Source: Spirulina sp. DLM2.Bin59 (GTDB taxonomy: Bacteria > Cyanobacteriota > Cyanobacteriia > Cyanobacteriales > Spirulinaceae). Taken from it: a stretch of 6,086 nt of DNA. The stretch lies in assembly GCA_007693875.1 (NCBI GenBank), contig RECT01000340.1, positions 1-6,086 of the forward strand. The letters are read 5' to 3'. Below, piece by piece: positions 1-5,629 of this stretch. The notes beneath the pieces were generated by a model. The model did not search any database. It saw only the letters and a list, made by a program, of their open reading frames with translations, and was not told the DNA's origin. Every line of letters begins with the position of its first letter. The first letter of the stretch is position 1. The position numbers were made by a program, and so were the translations under genes.

Positions 1-2
1 AG

Positions 3-737
3 TTGGGGGGAATTTTTGATCCGGGTGAGGGTGGTTTTGGTGAGGGGGGAGAGGATGAGCTGGACGGGTTTGGGGATGAGGATGCAGTACCGGAAATTGA
101 GGATGAGGTTGAACCCGTGGCCAAGCGGGGGGATGTTTGGCGGTTGGGGCGGCATCGGGTGATGTGTGGGGATAGTACCGTTGCGGGGGATGTGGCACGG
201 TTGATGGATGGGGAGCGGGTGGATTGCATTGTTACCGACCCCCCGTATGGAATAGGGATCGCGGCTAATCCAGTTCGCCAAAAACAGGAATGGGACAACA
301 CCCCCGCCGATCCATCTTTTTTGCTGCAAGAAAATGTCCCGACCATCATTTGGGGTGGGAATTATTTTGATTTGCCCCCCGCCAAGGGGTTTTTGGTTTG
401 GGATAAAAAACAACCTGAAGACTTCACCCTTGCGATGTGTGAGCAGGCATGGACAAACATCGACACCCCTGCCAAGATGTTTAGATTGTCGGTGACTTCA
501 TACTCGAAACAGCACCCCACGCAAAAGCCTGTAGAGCTATTGGAATGGTGCTTGAAGTATGCCGCCGGCAAAATTGTTCTAGACCCCTTTGGCGGCTCCG
601 GTTCCACCCTCATCGCAGCGGAAAATGCGGGGCGGGATTGTCGAATGATGGAGCTTTCCCCTCGATATGTTGACGTAATTATCCAGCGTTGGGAGGACTA
701 CACCGGGGGGAAGGCTGAACTGTGCGATGGGGTATAA
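3..737 (+). CDS. DNA adenine-type methyltransferase, C-terminal part of a probable ParB-like/methylase fusion (5' partial)
   Basis: This gene encodes an S-adenosylmethionine-dependent DNA amino-methyltransferase, probably modifying adenine N6. The reading frame is open at the window's left edge, so the true start is probably upstream; the first codon visible is a TTG at 3. Visible residues 1-45 form an acidic Gly/Asp/Glu-rich linker, followed by the VWRLGRHRVMCGDST signature (45-59) that in phage and prophage proteins follows a ParB-like nuclease domain. The catalytic motif DPPY is at 79-82, the motif X-like HPTQKP at 171-176, and the cofactor-binding DPFGGSGS at 194-201, with E217 in the expected acidic position. 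Motif IV before motif I gives the beta-class order. There is little room for a separate target-recognition domain. The ParB half is inferred, not seen. Methyltransferase identity is secure; the target sequence is unknown. Confidence 0.93.
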   Translation: MGGIFDPGEGGFGEGGEDELDGFGDEDAVPEIEDEVEPVAKRGDVWRLGRHRVMCGDSTVAGDVARLMDGERVDCIVTDPPYGIGIAANPVRQKQEWDNTPADPSFLLQENVPTIIWGGNYFDLPPAKGFLVWDKKQPEDFTLAMCEQAWTNIDTPAKMFRLSVTSYSKQHPTQKPVELLEWCLKYAAGKIVLDPFGGSGSTLIAAENAGRDCRMMELSPRYVDVIIQRWEDYTGGKAELCDGV

Positions 738-738
738 T
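733..738 (+). promoter_or_regulatory. possible -10 element (TATAAT)
   Basis: A perfect TATAAT overlaps the methyltransferase stop codon, 63 nt before the next start. A start site near 745 would place the following stem-loop at the 5' end of the transcript. No convincing -35 hexamer is seen about 17 nt upstream, so this is weak. Confidence 0.25.
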
Positions 739-742
739 AGGA

Positions 743-778
743 GAAGCCCCGCCAAACTTTGGAGAGCGGCGGGGCTTC
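743..778 (+). terminator. strong stem-loop between methyltransferase and next gene
   Basis: GAAGCCCCGCC (743-753) pairs perfectly with GGCGGGGCTTC (768-778), an 11-bp GC-rich stem with a 14-nt loop. No T-run follows, so it is not a textbook intrinsic terminator. It could be a terminator of the U-less kind, an mRNA-stabilising end, or a 5' leader hairpin for the next gene, whose ATG is 23 nt downstream. Confidence 0.55.
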
Positions 779-800
779 ATGTACAGTCACTAAGGATATT

Positions 801-1486
801 ATGGCACAAACTCGTAAAGCCGTCACGCTGGCGGTAGACTTTGGATTCACCACCATTGAGGGGTTGATGCTCCCCAGTGGGGAATATGCGATCGCCGTTT
901 CCCAGATTGCGGCCCTGATTGGTACATCCAAAAATACAGCATCAAGGGACTTTAAACGCTTACTGGGTGAGGGTTTCCGTTCATCCAAGGTTGCCACTGA
1001 CCAAGGGAACCAACGGATCAACGCTCTGCCATTGGACGTTTTCCTTGATCTGCTCTATGCCCTGGCCAAGCAAGGTAATCCCGTAGCCGATGCGCTGGCA
1101 CGGGCATTCATGCACGAAGCCCCTCAGCGGCGCTTTGATACCGCCGCCGGGGTCAAGGTCAGTGAAGCGGAATACAACGCCACACTGAAGCAGCGCATGG
1201 AGCGGGTCACGGCCCGCAAGGAATGGACGGATATAATTCGCGATCGCTCATTGGAGTTGACGGGCCGCCCCGCGCCTAGTCACGTTTTCAGTGGGTTAAC
1301 CCGTGAGGTCAATATGGCGTTATTTAATCGCCCCAACTTCGAGGGGAACCGCGACAACATGACCCCCGTGAGCAGCGGATCATCACTTCCTTTGAGACGA
1401 TGCTGGCCATGCTTGCAGATCGTTCCCCCGGTGCTACCCCCACGGAATTGATCACCCGCGCCATTGATTCTTGGGCCGGTAAGTAA
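801..1486 (+). CDS. putative phage-associated DNA-binding protein, with an apparent -1 frameshift near its C-terminus
   Basis: I do not recognise a named family. The ATG at 801 is chosen because AAGGA (792-796) lies 4 nt upstream; a TTG at 759 is in frame but falls inside the stem-loop. Residues 32-54 (AVSQIAALIGTSKNTASRDF) look like a helix-turn-helix, as in antirepressor or Bro/KilA-type phage proteins, followed by helical segments around 76-106 and a basic region at 128-150. In the starting frame the protein ends at 1451 with a Pro/Cys-rich tail that looks non-coding. Changing frame by -1 at the C5 tract 1363-1367 gives an amphipathic helical tail (PREQRIITSFETMLAMLADR, then ending in SWAGK) and a stop at 1484-1486, for about 228 aa. 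That stop is also 9 nt from a repeat placed identically after the next gene. It may be a mutation, an assembly error or recoding. Confidence 0.65.
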
Positions 1487-1495
1487 CCCCACCCG

Positions 1496-1523
1496 CCTAT
1501 CCCGTCCGGTAGGCCACCCCCAC
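1496..1523. repeat. 28-bp intergenic repeat, copy 1
   Basis: This copy is identical over 28 bp to 1805-1832. It begins CCTATCCCGTCCGGTAGG, which can form a 6-bp stem CCTATC/GGTAGG (one T-G wobble) with a 6-nt loop, and continues with GGCCACCCCCAC. It starts 9 nt after the TAA at 1484-1486 and ends 11 nt before the ATG at 1535. Confidence 0.85.
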
Positions 1524-1534
1524 TAACCCCACCA

Positions 1535-1795
1535 ATGAACAACGAACAAATTCAAAAAATCAAAGAGCACGAAAAGAAGCACGGCGGCAAAATTGACACT
1601 TTGATAGGGCCGGCTAATGTTTTTTATGCAAGCGGTAGCCTAGGGCAATTCATGCGGATGGATGATATTTGGTACAGGCAAGTCGGATCGGATTGGATCG
1701 CCCTAGGGCATGGTCGAGCAGACTCGGAAATTGGCTATATTCTTGGGTGTTTCTTCTGGGATATGTTGGATCATATTGAAGAAAAACAAGATTAA
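1535..1795 (+). CDS. hypothetical protein, 86 aa
   Basis: I do not recognise this protein. The N-terminus is charged and Lys/Glu-rich (MNNEQIQKIKEHEKKHGGK) and probably helical. It is followed by a Gly/Tyr/Trp-containing middle (residues 28-60, with WYRQVGSDWIALGHGRAD) and an aromatic C-terminal helix around GCFFWDMLDHIEEKQD. No signal peptide or transmembrane segment is evident. No Shine-Dalgarno sequence precedes the ATG; the upstream bases are C-rich (CCCCACCA). The gene lies between two copies of the 28-bp repeat and is followed by another small gene in the same direction. Its position between a methyltransferase and a large terminase suggests a phage accessory role, but nothing more specific can be said. 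Confidence 0.65.
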   Translation: MNNEQIQKIKEHEKKHGGKIDTLIGPANVFYASGSLGQFMRMDDIWYRQVGSDWIALGHGRADSEIGYILGCFFWDMLDHIEEKQD

Positions 1796-1804
1796 GTGAT
1801 CGCC

Positions 1805-1832
1805 CCTATCCCGTCCGGTAGGCCACCCCCAC
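1805..1832. repeat. 28-bp intergenic repeat, copy 2
   Basis: This copy is identical over 28 bp to 1496-1523. It starts 9 nt after the TAA at 1793-1795 and ends 13 nt before the ATG at 1846. A pyrimidine-only stretch, mostly C, follows up to the start codon. It carries the same potential small hairpin (1805-1822). Confidence 0.85.
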
Positions 1833-1845
1833 CCCCTCCCACCCC

Positions 1846-2157
1846 ATGACCATCACCCCACCAACCCAATCCGAATTTCTGGACATCATCTTCAGTGAAG
1901 ATCCCCAATTTGTTGCCGCTGCCCTTACCCGTCAGGGCATAAAGGTATCCTTCCAACCCGACGGTACACTGATCATGGATAACGACTTTTTGCCCCTCAG
2001 GGTAGGCCTCCACTGGGGCCGCACGGATTACTCCACCCGACGCACCCAAGTGGGATTTATCCTGTTCGGGATACCGTCTTGGTTATCCAAGCGGTATCCC
2101 ACCCTAGACCAGGAAATTAATAAACGCTGGAAAGCTGGCCGCGAAGCCAAGGCATAA
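1846..2157 (+). CDS. hypothetical protein, 103 aa
   Basis: I do not recognise this protein. It appears soluble, with an N-terminal helical segment (residues 9-31, SEFLDIIFSEDPQFVAAALTRQG). A probable beta-rich middle follows (IKVSFQPDGTLIMDNDFLPLR and VGFILFGI), and the C-terminus is basic (LSKRYPTLDQEINKRWKAGREAKA). The start at 1846 has no Shine-Dalgarno sequence and is preceded by CCCTCCCACCCC. The gene is followed 12 nt after its stop by a stem-loop terminator, so the run of small genes probably ends here. A small-terminase subunit is often found just upstream of a large terminase, but this protein shows no recognisable helix-turn-helix or coiled-coil supporting that role. Confidence 0.65.
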   Translation: MTITPPTQSEFLDIIFSEDPQFVAAALTRQGIKVSFQPDGTLIMDNDFLPLRVGLHWGRTDYSTRRTQVGFILFGIPSWLSKRYPTLDQEINKRWKAGREAKA

Positions 2158-2169
2158 TCCCCCAAAGCA

Positions 2170-2196
2170 AAACCCCCGTCCAACCAACGGGGGTTT
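2170..2196 (+). terminator. intrinsic-terminator-like stem-loop
   Basis: AAACCCCCGT (2170-2179) pairs perfectly with ACGGGGGTTT (2187-2196), with a 7-nt loop. The stem's 3' arm ends in TTT and is preceded by an A-run, so the structure could work in both directions. It separates the small genes from the terminase gene. Confidence 0.65.
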
Positions 2197-2234
2197 ATCA
2201 ACTGTGGAAAAACACAGCTCAATAATATCACCCC

Positions 2235-3638
2235 ATGCCTAAGCCCTCCCCATTCTTCACCGATGTGATCATGGAGGCGATCGCCCTCCCCACCCAGACA
2301 TCATCCCGATACTTTGACGACCCCAATCAGCCAGCGATCGCCCCTCCCACCTATGCCGATGCCTTAACCCAAATGGCCATGGTGGAAAAGTTGCGCCCCA
2401 TCTTCCAGGGGGATGCTCGCTACCGTTGCGCCCATGGGGGGCGGGGTAGTGGCAAGAGCCGCACCTTCGCCATGATGAGCGCCGCCCGTGGCTACTATGA
2501 GCCGATCCGCATCCTTTGTGGCCGGGAGATCCAGAACTCCATCAAGGAATCCGTCCTCAAGGAAGTCTCCAGGGCTATCGACTCCATCCCCTGGCTGCGA
2601 TCGCACTACACCATCGGCGAAACTTTCATCCGTGGGAGGAACGGCACGGAATACATTTTCAAGGGATTGCGCCACAACTACACCGAAATCAAATCCATGA
2701 GCGGGATTGCCATCTGTTGGGTAGAGGAGGCGGAAGCGGTGAAGGCAGAATCATGGGATGTGCTGAGGCCCACCATCCGAGATCTCGGCTCCGAAATTTG
2801 GATCACCTGGAACCCTTCCCGGCATGATTCCCCGGTACAGCAATTCGTGCACTCACCCCCGTCCGGCACTCGGATCACCGAATGCAATTGGCGAGATAAC
2901 CCCTTTTTTCCCGACGTCCTCAACCAGGAGCGGCTGGACTATGAGCGACAGGCCACGCCGGAACTCTATGCCCATATCTGGGAGGGGCAATGCCTATCGC
3001 AGGTGACGGGGGCGATCTTCCAATACTTCAACCGCGATCGCCACTGTATCCCCTGCCAACCCCATCCCGACCATCCCCTGCATTTTTCCTTTGACTTCAA
3101 CCATGATCCGGCGGTGGCTCTGGTGGGGCAGATTATCGAGGGGGAACTGTGGATCATCAAGGAATGGTATATCCGCAATAGCAACACCTTTGAGAGCGCG
3201 GGTGAGGCTGTGGCGTGGCTTAAATCGGTGGGAACCCGTTTCCCCGTGGCCATCCATGGGGATGCATCAGGACGGCAAAAAACGGCAAACTCTACGCGGT
3301 CGAATTGGGATATTGTCCTATCGGCGTTTCAGGGGGCGGGGTTCTCCCCCGTGCAGCATTTTGGGGCCAGCAACCCGGCGATCGCTGACACCCTCAACAG
3401 TTGCAATGCGGCCATGAGGGGGAACCGGATCGCGGTCGATCCCAGTTGTGGGGAGTTGGTGGCTGACCTGGAAAACTTGACCTATGACCGGGCGGGGGGC
3501 ATCGATAAGCGGCGGGATCCGTTGCGATCGCACCTTGGGGATTGCTTCCGGTATCTGGTGCATGACCTTCTCCCGATGCAGCCCTACCGCGCCCCTGACA
3601 GCGGCTCTCGCCACGTTATGCCGAGGGGGGTGTTTTAG
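2235..3638 (+). CDS. phage terminase large subunit (PBSX-type): packaging ATPase and nuclease
   Basis: This is the motor subunit that pumps phage DNA into the procapsid and cuts it. The ATPase domain shows Walker A GGRGSGKS at residues 68-75, Walker B IAICWVEEAE at 158-167 with the catalytic EE pair, and the coupling motif WITWNPS at 189-195. The RNase H-fold nuclease shows the expected acidic triad: D287 in FSFDFNHDP, D343 in IHGDASG, and D436 in LRSHLGDCFRYL. At 467 aa it is full length for the family, with about 40 poorly conserved N-terminal residues. The ATG at 2235 follows CACCCC with no Shine-Dalgarno sequence; TAATAT at 2223-2228 could be a -10 element giving a near-leaderless mRNA. 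All key residues are intact. The portal gene that normally follows is absent; a convergent operon is there instead. Confidence 0.96.
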   Translation: MPKPSPFFTDVIMEAIALPTQTSSRYFDDPNQPAIAPPTYADALTQMAMVEKLRPIFQGDARYRCAHGGRGSGKSRTFAMMSAARGYYEPIRILCGREIQNSIKESVLKEVSRAIDSIPWLRSHYTIGETFIRGRNGTEYIFKGLRHNYTEIKSMSGIAICWVEEAEAVKAESWDVLRPTIRDLGSEIWITWNPSRHDSPVQQFVHSPPSGTRITECNWRDNPFFPDVLNQERLDYERQATPELYAHIWEGQCLSQVTGAIFQYFNRDRHCIPCQPHPDHPLHFSFDFNHDPAVALVGQIIEGELWIIKEWYIRNSNTFESAGEAVAWLKSVGTRFPVAIHGDASGRQKTANSTRSNWDIVLSAFQGAGFSPVQHFGASNPAIADTLNSCNAAMRGNRIAVDPSCGELVADLENLTYDRAGGIDKRRDPLRSHLGDCFRYLVHDLLPMQPYRAPDSGSRHVMPRGVF

Positions 3639-3648
3639 AGTTAGGCAT

Positions 3649-3673
3649 AAAAAAACGCCCCGTGATGGGGCGT
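3649..3673 (-). terminator. intrinsic terminator of the minus-strand operon
   Basis: Read on the minus strand, ACGCCCC, a 5-nt loop and GGGGCGT (3673-3655) are followed by a run of T (3654-3649). This is a textbook rho-independent terminator 17 nt after the stop codon of the minus-strand gene ending at 3691. On the plus strand the hairpin lies 16 nt after the terminase stop and has an A-run before it, so it could also stop terminase transcription. Confidence 0.85.
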
Positions 3674-3690
3674 GGTGGGTGTGGATGGGG

Positions 3691-4071
3691 TTAGGCGAAA
3701 CATTTAGCACGGGCAGCGTCGGCCGCTTCATACGTCGGGTGGCGAGAAATAACCTTGTCGTCGCATTCCTGGTGTCCGTCCCAGCCCGTTTCATCGATCA
3801 AGATCCATGGGGCAAAAATTGTTGCCCCCGGTGTGATGTCCCGCACGATGCGGTACTGGGACGGGTAACACCGCCCGTCACCATTTTGATCGCTTCGCCA
3901 ATCGTTGGCGTTTTCAACAACAAGCCCGACCAGTTCTGGGCAACGGTGGCAAGGGATAGTCTGGCGAGGTTGCCCACCCCATTCGTGAACACAAACAACC
4001 TGGGTAGTGGGATTGGCAACAACTTTGCTGGATGGGCGTTGCAGTGCTTCGGGGCGGGTGGTGTAGGTCAT
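3691..4071 (-). CDS. hypothetical protein with CxH/CxxC cluster, 126 aa
   Basis: I do not recognise this protein. The ATG at 4071 is chosen over an in-frame TTG at 4077 because AAGGA (4084-4080) is 8 nt upstream of the ATG and only 2 nt from the TTG. Residues C27, H29, C41 and C44 form a CxH-x11-CxxC arrangement (CVHEW ... CHRC) that could bind zinc; this is inference. A later stretch includes GATIFAPWILIDETGWDG, and the end (HPTYEAADAARAKCFA) looks like a helix. It is the last gene of the minus-strand operon, just before the terminator. A plus-strand frame is also open across here, but ribosome-binding site and terminator favour the minus strand. Confidence 0.68.
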   Translation of the reverse strand: MTYTTRPEALQRPSSKVVANPTTQVVCVHEWGGQPRQTIPCHRCPELVGLVVENANDWRSDQNGDGRCYPSQYRIVRDITPGATIFAPWILIDETGWDGHQECDDKVISRHPTYEAADAARAKCFA

Positions 4072-4125
4072 GGTCAATTTCCTTGCGGTAACGGGGCGTT
4101 CCCCTTAACAATTCCCATTAAACCC

Positions 4126-4308
4126 CTATTGCTTTGGACTGTCAACCCCATACAACAAAAAATCTGCCATCCTTTGATTGAGCAGACTGATCGAGGGTTC
4201 CCCCGCGTAGGTACAGCCTAACAGTAGCGCGGTTTTGCGTAGTATGTCGGCTTGTTCGGTGGTCAAGCGGATCTGAATGCTTTGGGTGTTTTTCTTGGGG
4301 TGTGCCAT
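4126..4308 (-). CDS. small putative ribbon-helix-helix-like DNA-binding protein, 60 aa
   Basis: The product begins MAHPKKNTQSIQIRLTTEQA, with a basic N-terminus, a short beta-like strand (QSIQIRLT) and two predicted helices. This is the outline of small ribbon-helix-helix regulators such as antitoxins or transcriptional repressors; the match is by general shape and is not strong. The ATG at 4308 is preferred because the conserved-looking part begins there. In-frame alternatives are ATG 4344 and TTG 4350, giving up to 74 aa. None has a good Shine-Dalgarno sequence. Just upstream of 4308 lies an inverted repeat AAACT/AGTTT (4312-4316 and 4324-4328), a possible autoregulatory site if transcription starts there. 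No toxin partner is recognisable, although the 126-aa gene follows 54 nt downstream. Confidence 0.6.
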   Translation of the reverse strand: MAHPKKNTQSIQIRLTTEQADILRKTALLLGCTYAGEPSISLLNQRMADFLLYGVDSPKQ

Positions 4309-4387
4309 GGCAAACTTAGATGTAGTTTCCCTTATCCTAACCATGCGCAAGTAAAACCACCGTGATTGCCTTCAGGAATTTAGGGGG

Positions 4388-4642
4388 CTAAGGATACAGT
4401 AACTTAATCCAGTTCACCAGCGAAACTTTTGCCTCCCAATACCATTGCCCTATATAAAGATGCTCGCCTGGGTGATAGGCTTCATTGGGGAAGAGATACC
4501 ATCCCACCTTGTCAGCGTAGAACCCATCTCGCTGAAATCCAGTGCGCCGGATATACTGTACCCACCAGTGACGAAGTTCCTCGTCATCCTCGTCGTGGGC
4601 ATCATCTATCAGGGCTTGAAGTCTTTCGGTCTTGGTCATCAT
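4388..4642 (-). CDS. hypothetical aromatic-rich small protein, 84 aa
   Basis: I do not recognise this protein. It starts 2 nt after the upstream gene's stop codon (TAA at 4647-4645, ATG at 4642), which suggests translational coupling; a second ATG follows immediately at 4639. The N-terminus is a charged helix (MMTKTERLQALIDDAHDEDD). The rest is unusually rich in Trp and Tyr (HWWVQYIRR, VGWYLFPNEAYH, IGQWYWEAKVSLVNWIKLLY). It lacks a signal peptide or a clear transmembrane segment. Longer in-frame starts to 4678 would overlap the upstream gene and are less likely. The tight junction implies that the product works with, or is co-expressed with, the 239-aa protein. Confidence 0.65.
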   Translation of the reverse strand: MMTKTERLQALIDDAHDEDDEELRHWWVQYIRRTGFQRDGFYADKVGWYLFPNEAYHPGEHLYIGQWYWEAKVSLVNWIKLLYP

Positions 4643-4644
4643 CG

Positions 4645-5364
4645 TTAATCCCAGTGGGGAGAATGCGCTAAATGCCACTGCCGCTCTTGATCATCCCACC
4701 GATAGCCATACCGCTCTGACTCTTCCCTGTTGGCAAAAACAGCGTTAGGGAATTTTGGCACAAGCACCGCACCTTCGGGCTTTGTCCAGCACACCGGAGG
4801 GCCAACCGGTTCAGGGGGGCATTGTGGCAACAACTCCAAAATCCGTGCTGCTCGGTCGTGACCATGATATTGCACCCCGTAGCGATTGCCGCTCATGTTG
4901 ACGTAGGAGTGACAAATCCCCTCTGACCCTGTGGGGGCTACCCATTCGGTGATCCTCCAGACCGAGAGAACCCCTTGCAGTTCTGCGATGCAAAGGTATT
5001 TGTCAGACCAGACATTGAATGCAACGCCGATGCGGTGCTTGTAGATGATGTGAGGGCCAGCGTATCGGGGGATCTCGATGTCCTTCTCATTCACGGAATC
5101 CAGTAGGCTTTTTACCTCTTCCCAGGGGGAGAGTGTGGGGCGGCTCCGATTCCTCAGTAAGTCAAGGATGGGGGTCTGGAATTGGTCTAGGTCATCCCAC
5201 CCTTCTGCTTTGCCTTGGGAAAGAATCTTCTTAACTTGATCGCGGTATTCTGCGAGTGACCTGGCAGTTTGCCAGATTTTAACTTGGGGGTGGACTCGCT
5301 CGTTACCTTCGGGGGTGAACCGCAACCCAGAGCGGATGCACCGCCTGTCTGTTAGATTATTCAT
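4645..5364 (-). CDS. hypothetical protein, 239 aa, first gene of the minus-strand operon
   Basis: I do not recognise this protein. The ATG at 5364 is supported by AAGGA (5378-5374) 9 nt upstream. Residues 24-65 appear helical and charged (VHPQVKIWQTARSLAEYRDQ). The middle (about 96-160) looks beta-rich, with aromatic and hydrophobic strands (PHIIYKHRIGVAFNVWSD, LQGVLSVWRITEW). The C-terminal ~30 residues contain REESERYGYRWDDQERQWHL. That resembles the short GYRWD...W module found at the ends of some phage and plasmid proteins (DUF5710-like), a weak similarity seen by eye only. No catalytic motif, signal peptide or membrane segment is apparent. It is preceded by a structured leader and promoter-like sequence and followed at 2 nt by the 84-aa gene. 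Confidence 0.72.
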   Translation of the reverse strand: MNNLTDRRCIRSGLRFTPEGNERVHPQVKIWQTARSLAEYRDQVKKILSQGKAEGWDDLDQFQTPILDLLRNRSRPTLSPWEEVKSLLDSVNEKDIEIPRYAGPHIIYKHRIGVAFNVWSDKYLCIAELQGVLSVWRITEWVAPTGSEGICHSYVNMSGNRYGVQYHGHDRAARILELLPQCPPEPVGPPVCWTKPEGAVLVPKFPNAVFANREESERYGYRWDDQERQWHLAHSPHWD

Positions 5365-5397
5365 ATTGCCTATTCCTTAACTCGGTAGGTAATCACT

Positions 5398-5424
5398 CCC
5401 CCGGACATTCCACTGTCGCGGGGG
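5398..5424 (-). promoter_or_regulatory. leader hairpin upstream of the minus-strand operon
   Basis: On the minus strand CCCCCG (5424-5419), a bulged C (5418), GACA (5417-5414), a 6-nt loop, TGTC (5407-5404) and CGGGGG (5403-5398) form a 10-bp stem with one bulge. It lies 33 nt upstream of the ATG at 5364 and shares four bases (5421-5424) with the neighbouring hairpin, so the two cannot form together. Confidence 0.55.
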
Positions 5425-5441
5425 TACTTCTATTGTACCCC
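5421..5441 (-). promoter_or_regulatory. palindrome over a candidate -10 box: possible operator of the minus-strand operon
   Basis: GGGGTAC and GTACCCC are perfect 7-bp arms around a 7-nt centre. On the minus strand TACAAT (5437-5432) is a good -10 box lying inside this palindrome; TTGCCT (5458-5453) is a poor -35 at a short 15-nt spacing. A repressor bound here would block RNA polymerase. Promoter assignment is tentative. Confidence 0.4.
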
Positions 5442-5501
5442 AAATCATCGCGAGGCAATGCGGTGGCTCGGTCGGCTGTTGTGAGGGGGAATGGTGGGGG
5501 T

Positions 5502-5540
5502 GAGAATCCAGATCCCAGGTTTTTCATATTCTGGATTTTC
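5502..5540. repeat. inverted repeat GAGAATCCAGA/TCTGGATTTTC
   Basis: Arms 5502-5512 and 5530-5540 pair over 11 positions with one G-T wobble, around a 17-nt loop that contains TTTTT. The CCAGATCC at 5508-5515 recurs directly at 5594-5601. The role is unknown: it could be a terminator for right-to-left or left-to-right transcription, or a protein-binding site. Confidence 0.5.
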
Positions 5541-5629
5541 TAGTATTGCCTAACGAGGTTTCGGGGGTTTCGGCTGACGAAAAGGGAGAAAACCCAGATC
5601 CTGGAAAACCGGGGGCCATACTAAGTAAT

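Noticed and set aside
5..49. Possible G-quadruplex from clustered G-runs
   Set aside because: The four runs are separated by long loops (about 12 nt) and lie in coding sequence for a Gly-rich linker, which explains them.
2203..2211. TTTTCCACA on the minus strand, matching a cyanobacterial DnaA box
   Set aside because: It is an isolated single copy just upstream of the terminase, with no clustering; probably chance.
3318..3794. Minus-strand open frame (158 codons) antisense to the terminase 3' end
   Set aside because: It is antisense to the conserved nuclease domain, passes through the terminator hairpin and has no supporting start; a shadow of high-GC coding sequence.
4093..4104. GGGGCGTTCCCC hairpin upstream of the 126-aa gene
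   Set aside because: It has only a 4-bp stem with no T-run; too small to call a terminator or regulator.
3484..4221. Long plus-strand open frame (245 codons) across the terminase end and the minus-strand genes
   Set aside because: It overlaps the terminase by over 150 bp, runs through the minus-strand terminator, lacks a ribosome-binding site, and opposes a minus-strand gene that has AAGGA and a terminator.
5393..5527. 44-codon minus-strand frame upstream of the 239-aa gene, a possible leader peptide
   Set aside because: It has no Shine-Dalgarno sequence, contains the palindrome and hairpin in its body, and the likely promoter lies inside it.
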